Assembly (NCBI GenBank): GCA_009838465.1
Contig: VXRN01000031.1
Span: forward strand, 1-60,052
DNA from: Dehalococcoidia bacterium
GTDB lineage: Bacteria > Chloroflexota > Dehalococcoidia > Lucifugimonadales > UBA1123
Reading direction: 5' to 3'
DNA: 60,052 nt
Part shown: positions 18,002 through 25,337 of the stretch, piece by piece
Layout of the letters: each line of letters opens with the position of its first letter
Numbering within the stretch: the stretch's first letter is position 1
Notes under the pieces: model-generated
The model's input: the letters and a program-made list of their open reading frames with translations, nothing else
The model's database searches: none
Told to the model about the DNA's origin: nothing
Program-made: the position numbers and the translations under genes

Positions 18002-18732
18002 CCAGCGGCGCGGTTGACATCACAGCCGACCTGATACAGCGACTCCAGAAGGTCAGGGCACTGACCGACTCGTCCGTCCCGGGTGAAGCGGCCGCGGCCG
18101 CGGCCAAGCTCCAGGAGATACTTCTCAAATACAATCTGGAGATGGAGGACATCGAAGAGGACTCGCCCGTATCGGACGACAAGTACGTCAAGGAGGAACT
18201 CGAACTCGGTGTAACGTCCGGGAATATGATCAATTGGCGCAGGATTCTGTTGAGCGGAATTGCGCGCTCCCTCATGTGCGCCGCGTTCGGCTACCAGGGT
18301 ACTCGGCAGATGGTCATAGTAGGGCAGAGGCATAATATAGAAATGTCCAGGCACTTCTACGACTACCTTTCTTCGGAGATTGATCGTCTGGCCGACGTGA
18401 CGTGGGAGAAGGCGCAATATAAGTCGCGAGAGCACGCGCGCAGTTGGAAGAGTTCGTTCTACAACGGCGCGGTGGATATTGTCGTTCAGCGACTAGAAGA
18501 AAAGTATCAGCAGGTGTCGAAACAAGACAGTCATACGCAGGCATTGGTTCTGAAGAACGAGCGGGACCTGGATGATGCCGTGGGAAACTTGATTGGCAGA
18601 GTCAGAAAGAATACCGTCCGACAGAGGTATAGCAAGGCAGGGTACAGCCGAGGGGTGCGAGCAGGAAAGAGGGTGAACCTGGACCGGCCGGTTGACAGGG
18701 ACGGGGGATCAAATCGCCTGCGTGGTTCGTAA
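17998..18732 (+). CDS. DUF2786-family protein, function unknown
   Basis: A 244-residue protein whose first 45 residues match the DUF2786 helix pair (LIQRLQKVRALTDSSVPGE then AAAAKLQEILLKYNLEMEDI). The middle (about 65-200, from NWRRILLSGIARSLMCAAFGY) resembles the DUF7168-like partner domain. The last 45 residues are basic and probably disordered. This arrangement is common in phage and plasmid proteins of unknown role. Here it is translationally coupled to pdxA by an ATGA overlap, which is unusual for such a gene. No function is claimed. Confidence 0.75.
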   Translation: MTSGAVDITADLIQRLQKVRALTDSSVPGEAAAAAAKLQEILLKYNLEMEDIEEDSPVSDDKYVKEELELGVTSGNMINWRRILLSGIARSLMCAAFGYQGTRQMVIVGQRHNIEMSRHFYDYLSSEIDRLADVTWEKAQYKSREHARSWKSSFYNGAVDIVVQRLEEKYQQVSKQDSHTQALVLKNERDLDDAVGNLIGRVRKNTVRQRYSKAGYSRGVRAGKRVNLDRPVDRDGGSNRLRGS

Positions 18733-18780
18733 ACAGTCGGAGAGTCAACTTCATCTATTGCATATATCAGGAACATGGGA

Positions 18781-19581
18781 ATGAAAATAGCATTTATCGG
18801 CGGCGGAGTTATGGCAGAGGCCATCATCGGCGGGATAGTGGATGCCGGAATCACGCCGGCGGGCAGCATCAGTGTCGGTGAGCCGGTCGAATCCAGACGC
18901 CAATATCTGGAAGACACATACGGGCTGACCACCCATGGGGACAATCTTGAAGCGGTGGATGGAGCGAGCCTGACGATCCTGGCGGTGAAGCCGCAGAGTC
19001 TGCCTCATGTTTTCCCGCAGCTTTCCGGGAAGTTGTCCGAAGACAACACGGTGCTGTCCATAGTGGCCGGAGCGAACATGACGACGCTTACGTCGGGACT
19101 GGCGCATGACGCGGTGATCAGGGTCATGCCCAATACGCCGGCGCAGATAGGCGCGGGGATGACGATGTGGACCTCGTCGGATTCGGTTTCAGAGGCTGCG
19201 AAGGACGCCACACGCAGCATCCTTCGGACGCTTGGCGAAGAGGTCTATGCCCACGACGAAGGCATGATAGACATGGCGACCGCGCTGAGCGCGAGCGGGC
19301 CTGCCTACGTGTTCCTGTTCATAGAGGCGCTGATAGACGCGGGCGTGTACCTGGGTCTTGCGCGGGACGTGTCGCGGCAACTAGCGCTTCAGACCGTTCT
19401 GGGCAGCACGCAACTCGTCAAGGACAGCGGCAAGCATCCGGCGGAACTCAAAGACATGGTCACCTCTCCTGGAGGAACGACTATCGAGGCGCTAAAGGCG
19501 TTCGAGGACGGCGGATTCAGGGCCGCTGTGTTCGGAGCGGTCAGCGCGGCATATGAAAAGTCCCGGGCACTGGGAGGATAG
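18781..19581 (+). CDS. proC: Pyrroline-5-carboxylate reductase
   Basis: This 266-residue protein begins MKIAFIGGGVMAEAIIGG, a Rossmann motif for NAD(P)H. It contains RVMPNTPAQIGAGMT and the C-terminal family signature over HPAELKDMVTSPGGTTIEALKAFE. It catalyses the last step of proline synthesis. An ATG six bases upstream is also in frame, but spacing from AGGA favours 18781. The yggT gene begins one base after its TAG. Confidence 0.95.
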   Translation: MKIAFIGGGVMAEAIIGGIVDAGITPAGSISVGEPVESRRQYLEDTYGLTTHGDNLEAVDGASLTILAVKPQSLPHVFPQLSGKLSEDNTVLSIVAGANMTTLTSGLAHDAVIRVMPNTPAQIGAGMTMWTSSDSVSEAAKDATRSILRTLGEEVYAHDEGMIDMATALSASGPAYVFLFIEALIDAGVYLGLARDVSRQLALQTVLGSTQLVKDSGKHPAELKDMVTSPGGTTIEALKAFEDGGFRAAVFGAVSAAYEKSRALGG

Positions 19582-19582
19582 G

Positions 19583-19849
19583 TTGACCAATTACCTAGTA
19601 CAGTTCATCAACATTCTGGTCAACATTCTTCTGATTGCGATAGTGGCCAGGGCGTTGATGTCGTGGTTTCCTCCACCTAGTCAAGATAGTCCGTTCTTTG
19701 TAATTCGGCAGATGATTAACCAGATCACGGACCCGATCATAGAGCCTATCCGACGGATCATGCCCAGCATGGGGATGCTAGACCTGTCACCGATGGTCGC
19801 CATGATCCTGCTCATCATAATCAGAGCTATCCTGTTGAGGGTACTCTAG
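19583..19849 (+). CDS. yggT: YggT-family integral membrane protein
   Basis: An 88-residue protein with two hydrophobic segments (about 3-22 and 62-85) around ALMSWFPPPSQDSPFFVIRQMINQITDPIIEPIRR, the usual YggT hairpin core. The start is taken as TTG at 19583 because GGGAGGA lies five bases before it and the gene then follows proC by one base. A longer reading would run back into proC. The proC-yggT order is widespread. YggT is associated with membrane and division functions in several bacteria, but its biochemistry is unknown. It overlaps the convergent DUF167 gene by four bases. Confidence 0.88.
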   Translation: MTNYLVQFINILVNILLIAIVARALMSWFPPPSQDSPFFVIRQMINQITDPIIEPIRRIMPSMGMLDLSPMVAMILLIIIRAILLRVL

Positions 19850-20106
19850 GCGCCTCTGATGAGCCTAATGGCATCCTCTCGGTCCATTCCCGAGATTCGG
19901 ACTACCTTACTGCGAGAAGTGTGTCCGCGAACGATGCGGACTGCGGACCTGGATATACCCAGCCTCTTTGCGAGCAACTTAACCACGGCGTCGTTCGCTT
20001 TGCCCCTGTCGGGTGGCGTGGTTACTCGGACTCTGACAGTTCCGTCGCCGCCGATTTCGACGGAATTGCGACTGGCCCTGGGCTGAACACGGATGTCGAG
20101 ATTCAT
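19846..20106 (-). CDS. DUF167 (YggU-family) protein
   Basis: An 86-residue protein with the classic DUF167 pattern: VQPRASRNSVEIGGDGTVRVRVTTPPDRGKAND, then VVKLLAKRLGISRSAVRIVRGHTSRSKVV. The function is unknown, but the gene often neighbours yggT, as it does here, although convergently. It lies one base after the stop of an SDR gene on the same strand and is probably cotranscribed with it. Confidence 0.88.
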   Translation of the reverse strand: MNLDIRVQPRASRNSVEIGGDGTVRVRVTTPPDRGKANDAVVKLLAKRLGISRSAVRIVRGHTSRSKVVRISGMDREDAIRLIRGA

Positions 20107-20107
20107 G

Positions 20108-20866
20108 CTAGGCGTGAGCCAACGCGCCTCCGTCTATGAAGATGGTCTGGCCGGTCACGAAGTCGCAGGCGTCGGAGGACAGATAGACGACCAGCGCGGC
20201 CAAGTCGTTGGGGTGCCCCTTGCGACGGGAGGGCAGGTAGCGTACCAGAAGCTCTCTTTGGTCCTCTTCGGAGGGCTCTTCGGGCGTCACCCAGCCCGCG
20301 CCGACTCCGTTTACGCGGATGCCCTGCCGTCCCCATTCCAGGGCGAGCGAGGATGTCATCTGGTGTATCGCGCCCTGGGCTGCGCACACGGCGACCGAGT
20401 TCCACAGGCCGCGCTGGGACAGGCCTGAACCGATGTTTACGATGTGTCCGCTTCCCTGATCCAGCATTTGGGATCCCACAGCCTGGCAGGTAAGGAACAT
20501 GGACTTGAACGTGAAGTCCATGTATTTGTCCCACTCGTCTTCTGAGACATTCTCGAAACGCTTGCCGAATTCGGCGCGGGCGTTATTGACGAGTATATCC
20601 ACTCCGCCCAGACTTTCGACAGTGGCAGTAACCATGTCCTGGACGGATGATGAGTCGGTGAGGTCGGTGGGGATTGCGACGGCATTGCGTCTGTGGCTCT
20701 CGACCGCAGCTGCGGCCTCGGTCATGTCCGAGGACTCGGAACCGGCGACGGCGACGTCAGCGCCCGCCTCGGCCAGCGCGGCGGCCAGGTAGGGTGTCCA
20801 GCCCCTGCTGTCCGCGGTTATGATGGCTTTCTTCCCGGTCAGGTCCCATTCGCTTGGTATTGGCAT
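20108..20866 (-). CDS. SDR-fold protein lacking catalytic Tyr and Lys (possible pseudo-enzyme)
   Basis: A 252-residue short-chain dehydrogenase/reductase fold that aligns well through ILVNNARAEFGK and LALEWGRQGIRVNGVGAGWV. The glycine-rich NAD(P) motif TGxxxGxG reads TADSRGWT (residues 17-24), and NNAG reads NNAR. The active-site YxxxK reads VCAAQ (residues 160-164), so Tyr is Val and Lys is Gln; the Ser of GSGLS remains. Reading frame and codon use are intact, so this is not an obvious decaying gene. It probably no longer performs standard SDR chemistry and may be a binding or regulatory protein or a subunit. Confidence 0.8.
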   Translation of the reverse strand: MPIPSEWDLTGKKAIITADSRGWTPYLAAALAEAGADVAVAGSESSDMTEAAAAVESHRRNAVAIPTDLTDSSSVQDMVTATVESLGGVDILVNNARAEFGKRFENVSEDEWDKYMDFTFKSMFLTCQAVGSQMLDQGSGHIVNIGSGLSQRGLWNSVAVCAAQGAIHQMTSSLALEWGRQGIRVNGVGAGWVTPEEPSEEDQRELLVRYLPSRRKGHPNDLAALVVYLSSDACDFVTGQTIFIDGGALAHA

Positions 20867-20880
20867 TGGTTTCCTCGGTG

Positions 20881-20962
20881 TGAGTTCTTAGTTATCAGTG
20901 ATCGGTTGTCAGTATTCAATTGGACGAGGGGGGACCACAAGGGACGCCCCTACTAACGACTG
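20881..20962. repeat. Composite of two dispersed repeat families
   Basis: The gap between two SDR genes holds a 'ttagttatcagtgatcggttgtcagt' type element (compare 6916-6981 and 36537-36600) followed by an 'agggacgcccctac' element shared with 27676-27703 and then 'taacgactg'. The two families are thus nested or adjacent here. No gene is present. Confidence 0.5.
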
Positions 20963-20975
20963 GATATTGAATTCT

Positions 20976-21788
20976 CTATACAGTCAGGGGGATTTCGGGG
21001 GCGTGGCCGGTTGGGGCATAGCCTCCTGCCAGGCCGCCGCCGTCTATGGCAAACGCTTCTCCGTTCATGTAGTCGGACGCGGATGATGCGAGGAATACGG
21101 CGACCGCTCCGATTTCGTGAGGGTGCCCAACCCTGCCTATGGGTATGAACTCGCCCCTGGGCAGCGTGAGCCTGGACTCGTCGGTGCCTTCGGTGGGGAT
21201 GAATCCCGGGACTATGCAGGTACTCGTTATCCCATAGCGGCTGAGGCTCGTGGCGAGCGTTCGCGTTAGCTGGACGATGCCGCCCTTGCCGACGCAGTAC
21301 ATATAGTTGTCGCGACCGCCCCTGTAGCCGAAGCCCGACGACAGGTTGATGATCTTCCCGCTGCCGCGCTCCACCATGTGCTTGGCGATAGCGCGGGAGC
21401 AGTAGAACGCGCTGGACATATTGGTGTCTATGCCGAGATGCCAGTCCTCGTCTGAGATTTCCCAGATGGGTGTCGCGCCCTGGCCCCTGACGATTCCGGC
21501 GTTGTTGAACAGCACGTCCACCTTGCCGAGTTCGGATATGGCAGACTCCATGAGCGCGTTGACCTGCGCGGAGTCGGTGACGTCGGTGGAGATCGCGACG
21601 CCCTTGCGTCCGAGATCGCACACCATGTCGGCGACTTCCTGTATGGGGCCGATTCTGCGGGAGGCGATTACGAGGTCGGCGCCAGCTCGCGCCATGGCGA
21701 GGGTCATCTCCCTTCCGAGTCCGGTGCCGCCGCCTGTGATTACTACGCTCTTACCTTCGAGGCTGAGCTTCTCTTCGAGCATGTTCAT
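20976..21788 (-). CDS. Short-chain dehydrogenase/reductase
   Basis: A complete classical SDR of 270 residues: VVITGGGTGLGREMTLAMA for NAD(P) binding, NNAGIVRGQGATP, and catalytic Ser in NLSSGFG with YCVGK (Tyr and Lys in place). IVPGFIPTEGTDESRL and a C-terminal FAIDGGGLAGGYAP follow. It oxidises or reduces a hydroxyl or keto group on an unknown substrate. It is upstream of, and parallel to, the catalytically defective SDR, so the two could form a mixed oligomer. That idea is inference only. Confidence 0.9.
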   Translation of the reverse strand: MNMLEEKLSLEGKSVVITGGGTGLGREMTLAMARAGADLVIASRRIGPIQEVADMVCDLGRKGVAISTDVTDSAQVNALMESAISELGKVDVLFNNAGIVRGQGATPIWEISDEDWHLGIDTNMSSAFYCSRAIAKHMVERGSGKIINLSSGFGYRGGRDNYMYCVGKGGIVQLTRTLATSLSRYGITSTCIVPGFIPTEGTDESRLTLPRGEFIPIGRVGHPHEIGAVAVFLASSASDYMNGEAFAIDGGGLAGGYAPTGHAPEIPLTV

Positions 21789-21831
21789 TCTCCGGTTTTT
21801 GTCTGAATCAGGATTTGCGGGATGTTGGGGA

Positions 21832-22608
21832 TTATACTTGGGATGTTACTTCACCTGCCACCACCGTTACTCTCTCGCCGTTGGGTTGGAGAAGGGTGAG
21901 GTTTCCCTGGTCGTCAACAGACTCGGCGAGTCCGGTGAGGACCTGATCGCGCCAGCGGAGTTCGACCTGCTTTCCGAGTGTCTCAAGGGTGGTGGCCCAG
22001 TCTTCGGTGAGCGATTCGCCGGACCTGACGCGAGCGTACCAGGTGTCGAGGTTCATGAGGACGGAGTGGAGCGCTTCGGAGCGGTCGAACTCGCGTCCGG
22101 CCTCGGACCGGAGGCTCGTGGCAGTGTCCGCTATTTCGGGATGCTCGGACACGTCGAGGTTCACGTTTACTCCTATGCCGACGAGGGCGTGGGCGAGCCT
22201 GTCGCCCTCGAATTCTGTCTCGACGAGAATGCCGGACAGCTTCCTGCCCCCGATCCTGACGTCGTTGGGCCACTTGACGGCGGGCTTTAGTCCGGGGACC
22301 TGGGCGACGGTATCGAAAACGGCTAGAGCGGCGGCCATGTTCATATAGGGGAGTTGGCCGGGTTCGGGCCGGAGAAGAACGGTGAAGTACAGGTTCAGGC
22401 CAGGTGGTGATACCCAAACTCGGTTGAAGCGCCCCCTGCCCTTGTTCTGCTCCTCGGCGACGACCACCGCGCCCTCGCGCTCACCGTCATGGGCAAGGTC
22501 TCTCGCCGTGTCCATGGTAGAGCCAAGTATCTGGTGGTAGTGGATTCTGTGGCCAACGACGTAATCGGATAGGGCTGTCTGGATATGAGCTATGTCGAGA
22601 GACTGCAT
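21832..22608 (-). CDS. birA: Biotin--[acetyl-CoA-carboxylase] ligase
   Basis: A 258-residue class I biotin ligase without an N-terminal DNA-binding domain. The motifs are HQILGSTMDTARDLA, EEQNKGRGRFNRVWVSP (biotinyl-AMP loop), VKWPNDVRIGGRKLSGIL and GIGVNVNL. The C-terminal SH3-like part (LRWRDQVLTGLAESVDDQGNL) is present. It attaches biotin to carboxylase carrier proteins. An open frame continues 96 codons upstream, but that stretch is arginine-rich, overlaps the reductase gene in another frame and is not protein-like, so ATG at 22608 is used. Confidence 0.94.
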   Translation of the reverse strand: MQSLDIAHIQTALSDYVVGHRIHYHQILGSTMDTARDLAHDGEREGAVVVAEEQNKGRGRFNRVWVSPPGLNLYFTVLLRPEPGQLPYMNMAAALAVFDTVAQVPGLKPAVKWPNDVRIGGRKLSGILVETEFEGDRLAHALVGIGVNVNLDVSEHPEIADTATSLRSEAGREFDRSEALHSVLMNLDTWYARVRSGESLTEDWATTLETLGKQVELRWRDQVLTGLAESVDDQGNLTLLQPNGERVTVVAGEVTSQV

Positions 22609-22613
22609 GGCCT

Positions 22614-23000
22614 TCAGTCCGCCTCCGGGATTAGTTCGACGAGCTTGCTGCCGCGCACCCACGTCTCGACATCCAGGCCCTGACCCTGCCGGAAAGCGGA
22701 CTGGGCGCTTAGACGGGTGAACACGTCGCGCCGCTCGGCCTCGCCAGTGATCGGACGGGCGCGGACGGGGATGTCGGTCTTCACGTCGTCCTTGAGGTGC
22801 AGGGTGACTTGAGGGTTGGCGTAGAGGTTGGCATACCAACTGCGCGGGCCGGGAGAGGCGGCGAGATAGAGTTGGCCGTCCATGAGGTGGCACCATATCT
22901 CGATGCGGCGCGGGTCGCCGGTCCTGCGTCCTATGGTCGTGATGTCAACGACCATATCTATGCTGAGGGCGTCTCGGATGTTCTGGTCCAAGTTCTGCAT
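22614..23000 (-). CDS. Deazaflavin (F420)-dependent nitroreductase / quinone reductase family protein
   Basis: A 128-residue split-barrel protein. TTIGRRTGDPRRIEIW, then a short strand, then LAASPGPRSWYANLYANPQVTLHL fits the DDN family, in which the RxTG and NLxANP motifs bind the F420 side chain. Related PNPOx-like barrels bind FMN, so the cofactor is inferred. Members reduce quinones or nitro compounds with F420H2. The gene ends five bases before birA and is cotranscribed with it. If the call is right, the organism makes or takes up F420. Confidence 0.7.
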   Translation of the reverse strand: MQNLDQNIRDALSIDMVVDITTIGRRTGDPRRIEIWCHLMDGQLYLAASPGPRSWYANLYANPQVTLHLKDDVKTDIPVRARPITGEAERRDVFTRLSAQSAFRQGQGLDVETWVRGSKLVELIPEAD

Positions 23001-23310
23001 TAGAATGTCTCCTATATATCCTACTTTATGTATTCTGGAATTCTGCTGGAGGCTGCGCAGGCGGTCTGCAGGTTGTCGTGGTAGGGATGTGTTACCAGCA
23101 TTCCACCTGCAAATACCTGTATTTCCCAGTTCAGAGAGGTTTTTGGGTTGCTTAGGGATTCGTTCATAAATCCTGCCATATGTCGCGCACTAATGTTCTT
23201 TGCGTGTGGATGGATTGTAGCACAGTAGTCGTGGGATTTGATATAGCAAGCCTGAGAGTAGAGGGGCTTTCGGTTATTCTACAAGGTGCTTAATGAAATG
23301 GATGAAATCA
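23001..23310. other. Non-coding stretch with no recognised feature
   Basis: About 310 bases upstream of the reductase gene show no plausible protein, RNA gene or clear promoter pair on either strand. It continues into a repeat and the structured leader described separately. Confidence 0.4.
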
Positions 23311-23343
23311 CCCTCACCCTAGCCCTCTTCCAAGGGGAGAGGG
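23311..23343. repeat. 'Ccctcaccctagccctc...gagaggga' palindromic repeat, copy 1
   Basis: CCCTCACCCTAGCCCTCTTCC is followed by AAGGGGAGAGGGA, giving an imperfect hairpin. The same motif recurs at about 24086-24117 and 44607-44640. Similar elements are dispersed between genes in many bacteria. Confidence 0.6.
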
Positions 23344-23443
23344 AACGAATCCAGCCTGGTTTTCAGATAATGGAACGGCCCTGCTGAGAATCCGATTGAC
23401 CGCCAAATTTAGGGGTGATATTATTATGTGAAAGTATGCACTA

Positions 23444-23513
23444 ATCGGCGCGGCAGACTGTGCGCCGATCGGTTTGCTTCCAAGGGCGTGGCTGTGTAGA
23501 GATGCCGCGCCCT
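23444..23513 (+). promoter_or_regulatory. Two-hairpin structured leader before the cupredoxin gene
   Basis: Two stems lie in tandem upstream of the cupredoxin start: ATCGGCGC with GCGCCGAT (23444-23451 and 23462-23469, perfect), and AGGGCGTGGC with GCCGCGCCCT (23483-23492 and 23504-23513, one G-U pair). A third small stem (TCCG-AAAT-CGGA) follows. There is no U-tract, so this is more likely a structured mRNA leader or a small RNA than a terminator. Confidence 0.45.
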
Positions 23514-23550
23514 CTGTCCGAAATCGGATAACATCCGTCGCGAGGGGGAA

Positions 23551-24018
23551 ATGTTGAAAAAGCTTGCTGCCCTGACACTCATGGCATGTGCAATCTTTAC
23601 GGTGATAGTGGCCTGCGGTCAACCGGTACCTACGGAGCCATCGAAAGTAACCATTCATCGCGCGTCGCCCCCTATTCCGCCTCCGGCCCCTACGGTCGCG
23701 CCTGATCAGAATGGTGAGGGTACCGAAGCGCTTGTGGGGACGCCGTTCACCGTCAGAATGATTGATAACGGCGGAGCGGGCCCATTCGCCTACGAACCGG
23801 TTGACCTGACCTTCAGTGTTGGGGAAATAGTGAACTTCACCTTCATAGGCGAGGACGCCTTCCACACTTTTACGGTTCCGGACCTCGATATAGACGTAGA
23901 AGTGGAAGCTGGTGAAACTACCGGGTTGGACTTCAAGTTCGAGGTCGCCGGGATCTACGAGCTTACTTGCATCCCGCACGAGGCGCTCGGCATGGTCGGG
24001 ACGATTACTGTCAAGTAA
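23551..24018 (+). CDS. Cupredoxin-like lipoprotein
   Basis: A 155-residue exported protein. The signal peptide ends in the lipobox IVAC with the lipidated Cys at 22, then a proline-rich spacer to about residue 60. The rest is one cupredoxin domain. A full set of type 1 copper ligands is visible: His105 (EDAFHTFTVP), Cys140, His143 and Met148 (LTCIPHEALGM). It is probably a small electron carrier or copper-binding protein tethered to the outer face of the cell membrane. GAGGGGGAA precedes the ATG. The physiological partner is unknown. Confidence 0.88.
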   Translation: MLKKLAALTLMACAIFTVIVACGQPVPTEPSKVTIHRASPPIPPPAPTVAPDQNGEGTEALVGTPFTVRMIDNGGAGPFAYEPVDLTFSVGEIVNFTFIGEDAFHTFTVPDLDIDVEVEAGETTGLDFKFEVAGIYELTCIPHEALGMVGTITVK

Positions 24019-24081
24019 TTCGGTGCGTTCCACAGGAACTTTTCATTATCCAACATTCGTAATTTCGAAGCAGTGCAATTA

Positions 24082-24117
24082 CTCTCACCCCAACCCTCTC
24101 CTTGAGGGAGAGGGGCA
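24082..24117. repeat. 'Ccctcacc...gagagggg' palindromic repeat, copy 2
   Basis: CTCTCACCCCAACCCTCTCC and TTGAGGGAGAGGGG form an imperfect hairpin after the cupredoxin gene, matching the copies at 23311 and 44607. It may act as its transcription end. The remainder of the gap up to 24325 has no recognised feature. Confidence 0.6.
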
Positions 24118-24325
24118 GTGGACTGGCCTATTTCCTGAAAACGCGAAGACCCTGGTTCCTTCCAACCGGAGGGCTGAGATAACTTTTGCGACATCCTGTC
24201 GTTATATACCACGAACCGCTTCCAGGTAGAGTGGGTAGCCAGGGGCGTAAACTGTAGAAAGGCGTCGTAACGGGGTTTTGTCGGACCTGGAGATCTGGCC
24301 GAGCGAACCCTTTATGCTTGAGTCT

Positions 24326-25117
24326 ATGAATAACTTGACCACTTTGAGCGTATTGCTGTCCCCCAGGGTTGTCCTCATAGCAGCCGTGGCCGCTGCTGTC
24401 TTGCTGCTGTCAGCATGTTCGGGGGAAGGAGAGCCGGTTGAACCAACGCCTCCGCCTCCGCCGACTGCACTCCCGCCGAGCCCCGTTCCAACTCCGCAAC
24501 CCGCTACCCCAGTGCCGGTTCCCGAGCCCACCGCAGCGCCCGCATCGGCTCCGCAGGAATCTCCGGGCGGCGTCAGGGTATCAGTCTTAGAGGGTTCGGT
24601 TGCCCGGTACAGCGTAACCGAACAACTTGCTCGCCTGAGCTCGCCGATTGACGCTGTGGGAGAGACGGGCGACGTCCAGGGCGCGATAGTGTTCGACGCG
24701 GACGGCAACGTTGACCCCGACCAATCCGTCATAACCGTCGCAGTCGGGGGTCTGACAAGCGACGAAGACCGCCGCGACAGGTACGTCCGAAACAACACTC
24801 TGAGCACGTCTGAGTTTCCCAGCGCCGAACTGGTGGTGACCGGTGTAGAGGGTCTGGACTGGCCCTTCCCTGACTCAGGTGAGACCACGTTCCGACTCTC
24901 GGGAGATATGACGATCAGGGAGGTCACCGGCCCGGTGACCTGGGATGTCGAGGCCCAGTCCACGAGCGGAGCGGTGACGGGACAGGCCAGGACAGTCATC
25001 ACATTCGACCAGTTCGACCTGTCCAAGCCGTCACTCGCGTTCATCGTGAGCGTCGAGGACGAGATACGGCTCGAACTCGACATCATCGCCACTATTGAGC
25101 CTGCGTCGCCTCAGTAA
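24326..25117 (+). CDS. YceI-like domain lipoprotein
   Basis: A protein of about 263 residues. A hydrophobic N-terminus ends in the lipobox LLSAC. A 50-residue proline/threonine/alanine-rich spacer follows, and then a YceI-type lipocalin-like domain over the last 175 residues: ARYSVTEQLARLSSPIDAVGETGDVQG, RDRYVRNNTLSTSEFPSAELVVTG and FRLSGDMTIREVTGPVTWDVEA. YceI proteins hold isoprenoid lipids in a hydrophobic pocket. It is probably anchored on the cell surface. The start is uncertain: ATG at 24314 or TTG at 24278 are alternatives, and no good ribosome-binding site marks any of them. Confidence 0.82.
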   Translation: MNNLTTLSVLLSPRVVLIAAVAAAVLLLSACSGEGEPVEPTPPPPPTALPPSPVPTPQPATPVPVPEPTAAPASAPQESPGGVRVSVLEGSVARYSVTEQLARLSSPIDAVGETGDVQGAIVFDADGNVDPDQSVITVAVGGLTSDEDRRDRYVRNNTLSTSEFPSAELVVTGVEGLDWPFPDSGETTFRLSGDMTIREVTGPVTWDVEAQSTSGAVTGQARTVITFDQFDLSKPSLAFIVSVEDEIRLELDIIATIEPASPQ

Positions 25118-25182
25118 ACCTCGCTGACCGCATATCGGCCCATGAAATCGCGGCATTCGCGCGATAGTGAACGCATTCTGCG

Positions 25183-25212
25183 TTGACGCTCCGAATTTGG
25201 CGATTCTATACT
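25183..25212 (+). promoter_or_regulatory. Probable promoter of dnaN
   Basis: TTGACG (25183-25188) and TATACT (25207-25212) are separated by 18 bases, placing a start near 25219 and a leader of about 120 bases before dnaN. Confidence 0.5.
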
Positions 25213-25337
25213 AATCGAATCTATGAATACCCGCGCCGCGCTTTGCACCGAGCGATTGTCCTGTCGCTCCATCCAAAAGGGCAATCCTCATCACTGAAGC
25301 GAGCGTCAGGGAATACCGAATTCAGGGGATTTGTGCC

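Noticed and set aside
22609..22896. A 96-residue N-terminal extension of BirA
   Set aside because: It is arginine- and proline-rich, overlaps the reductase gene in another frame and precedes a good internal ATG. It does not resemble the BirA helix-turn-helix.
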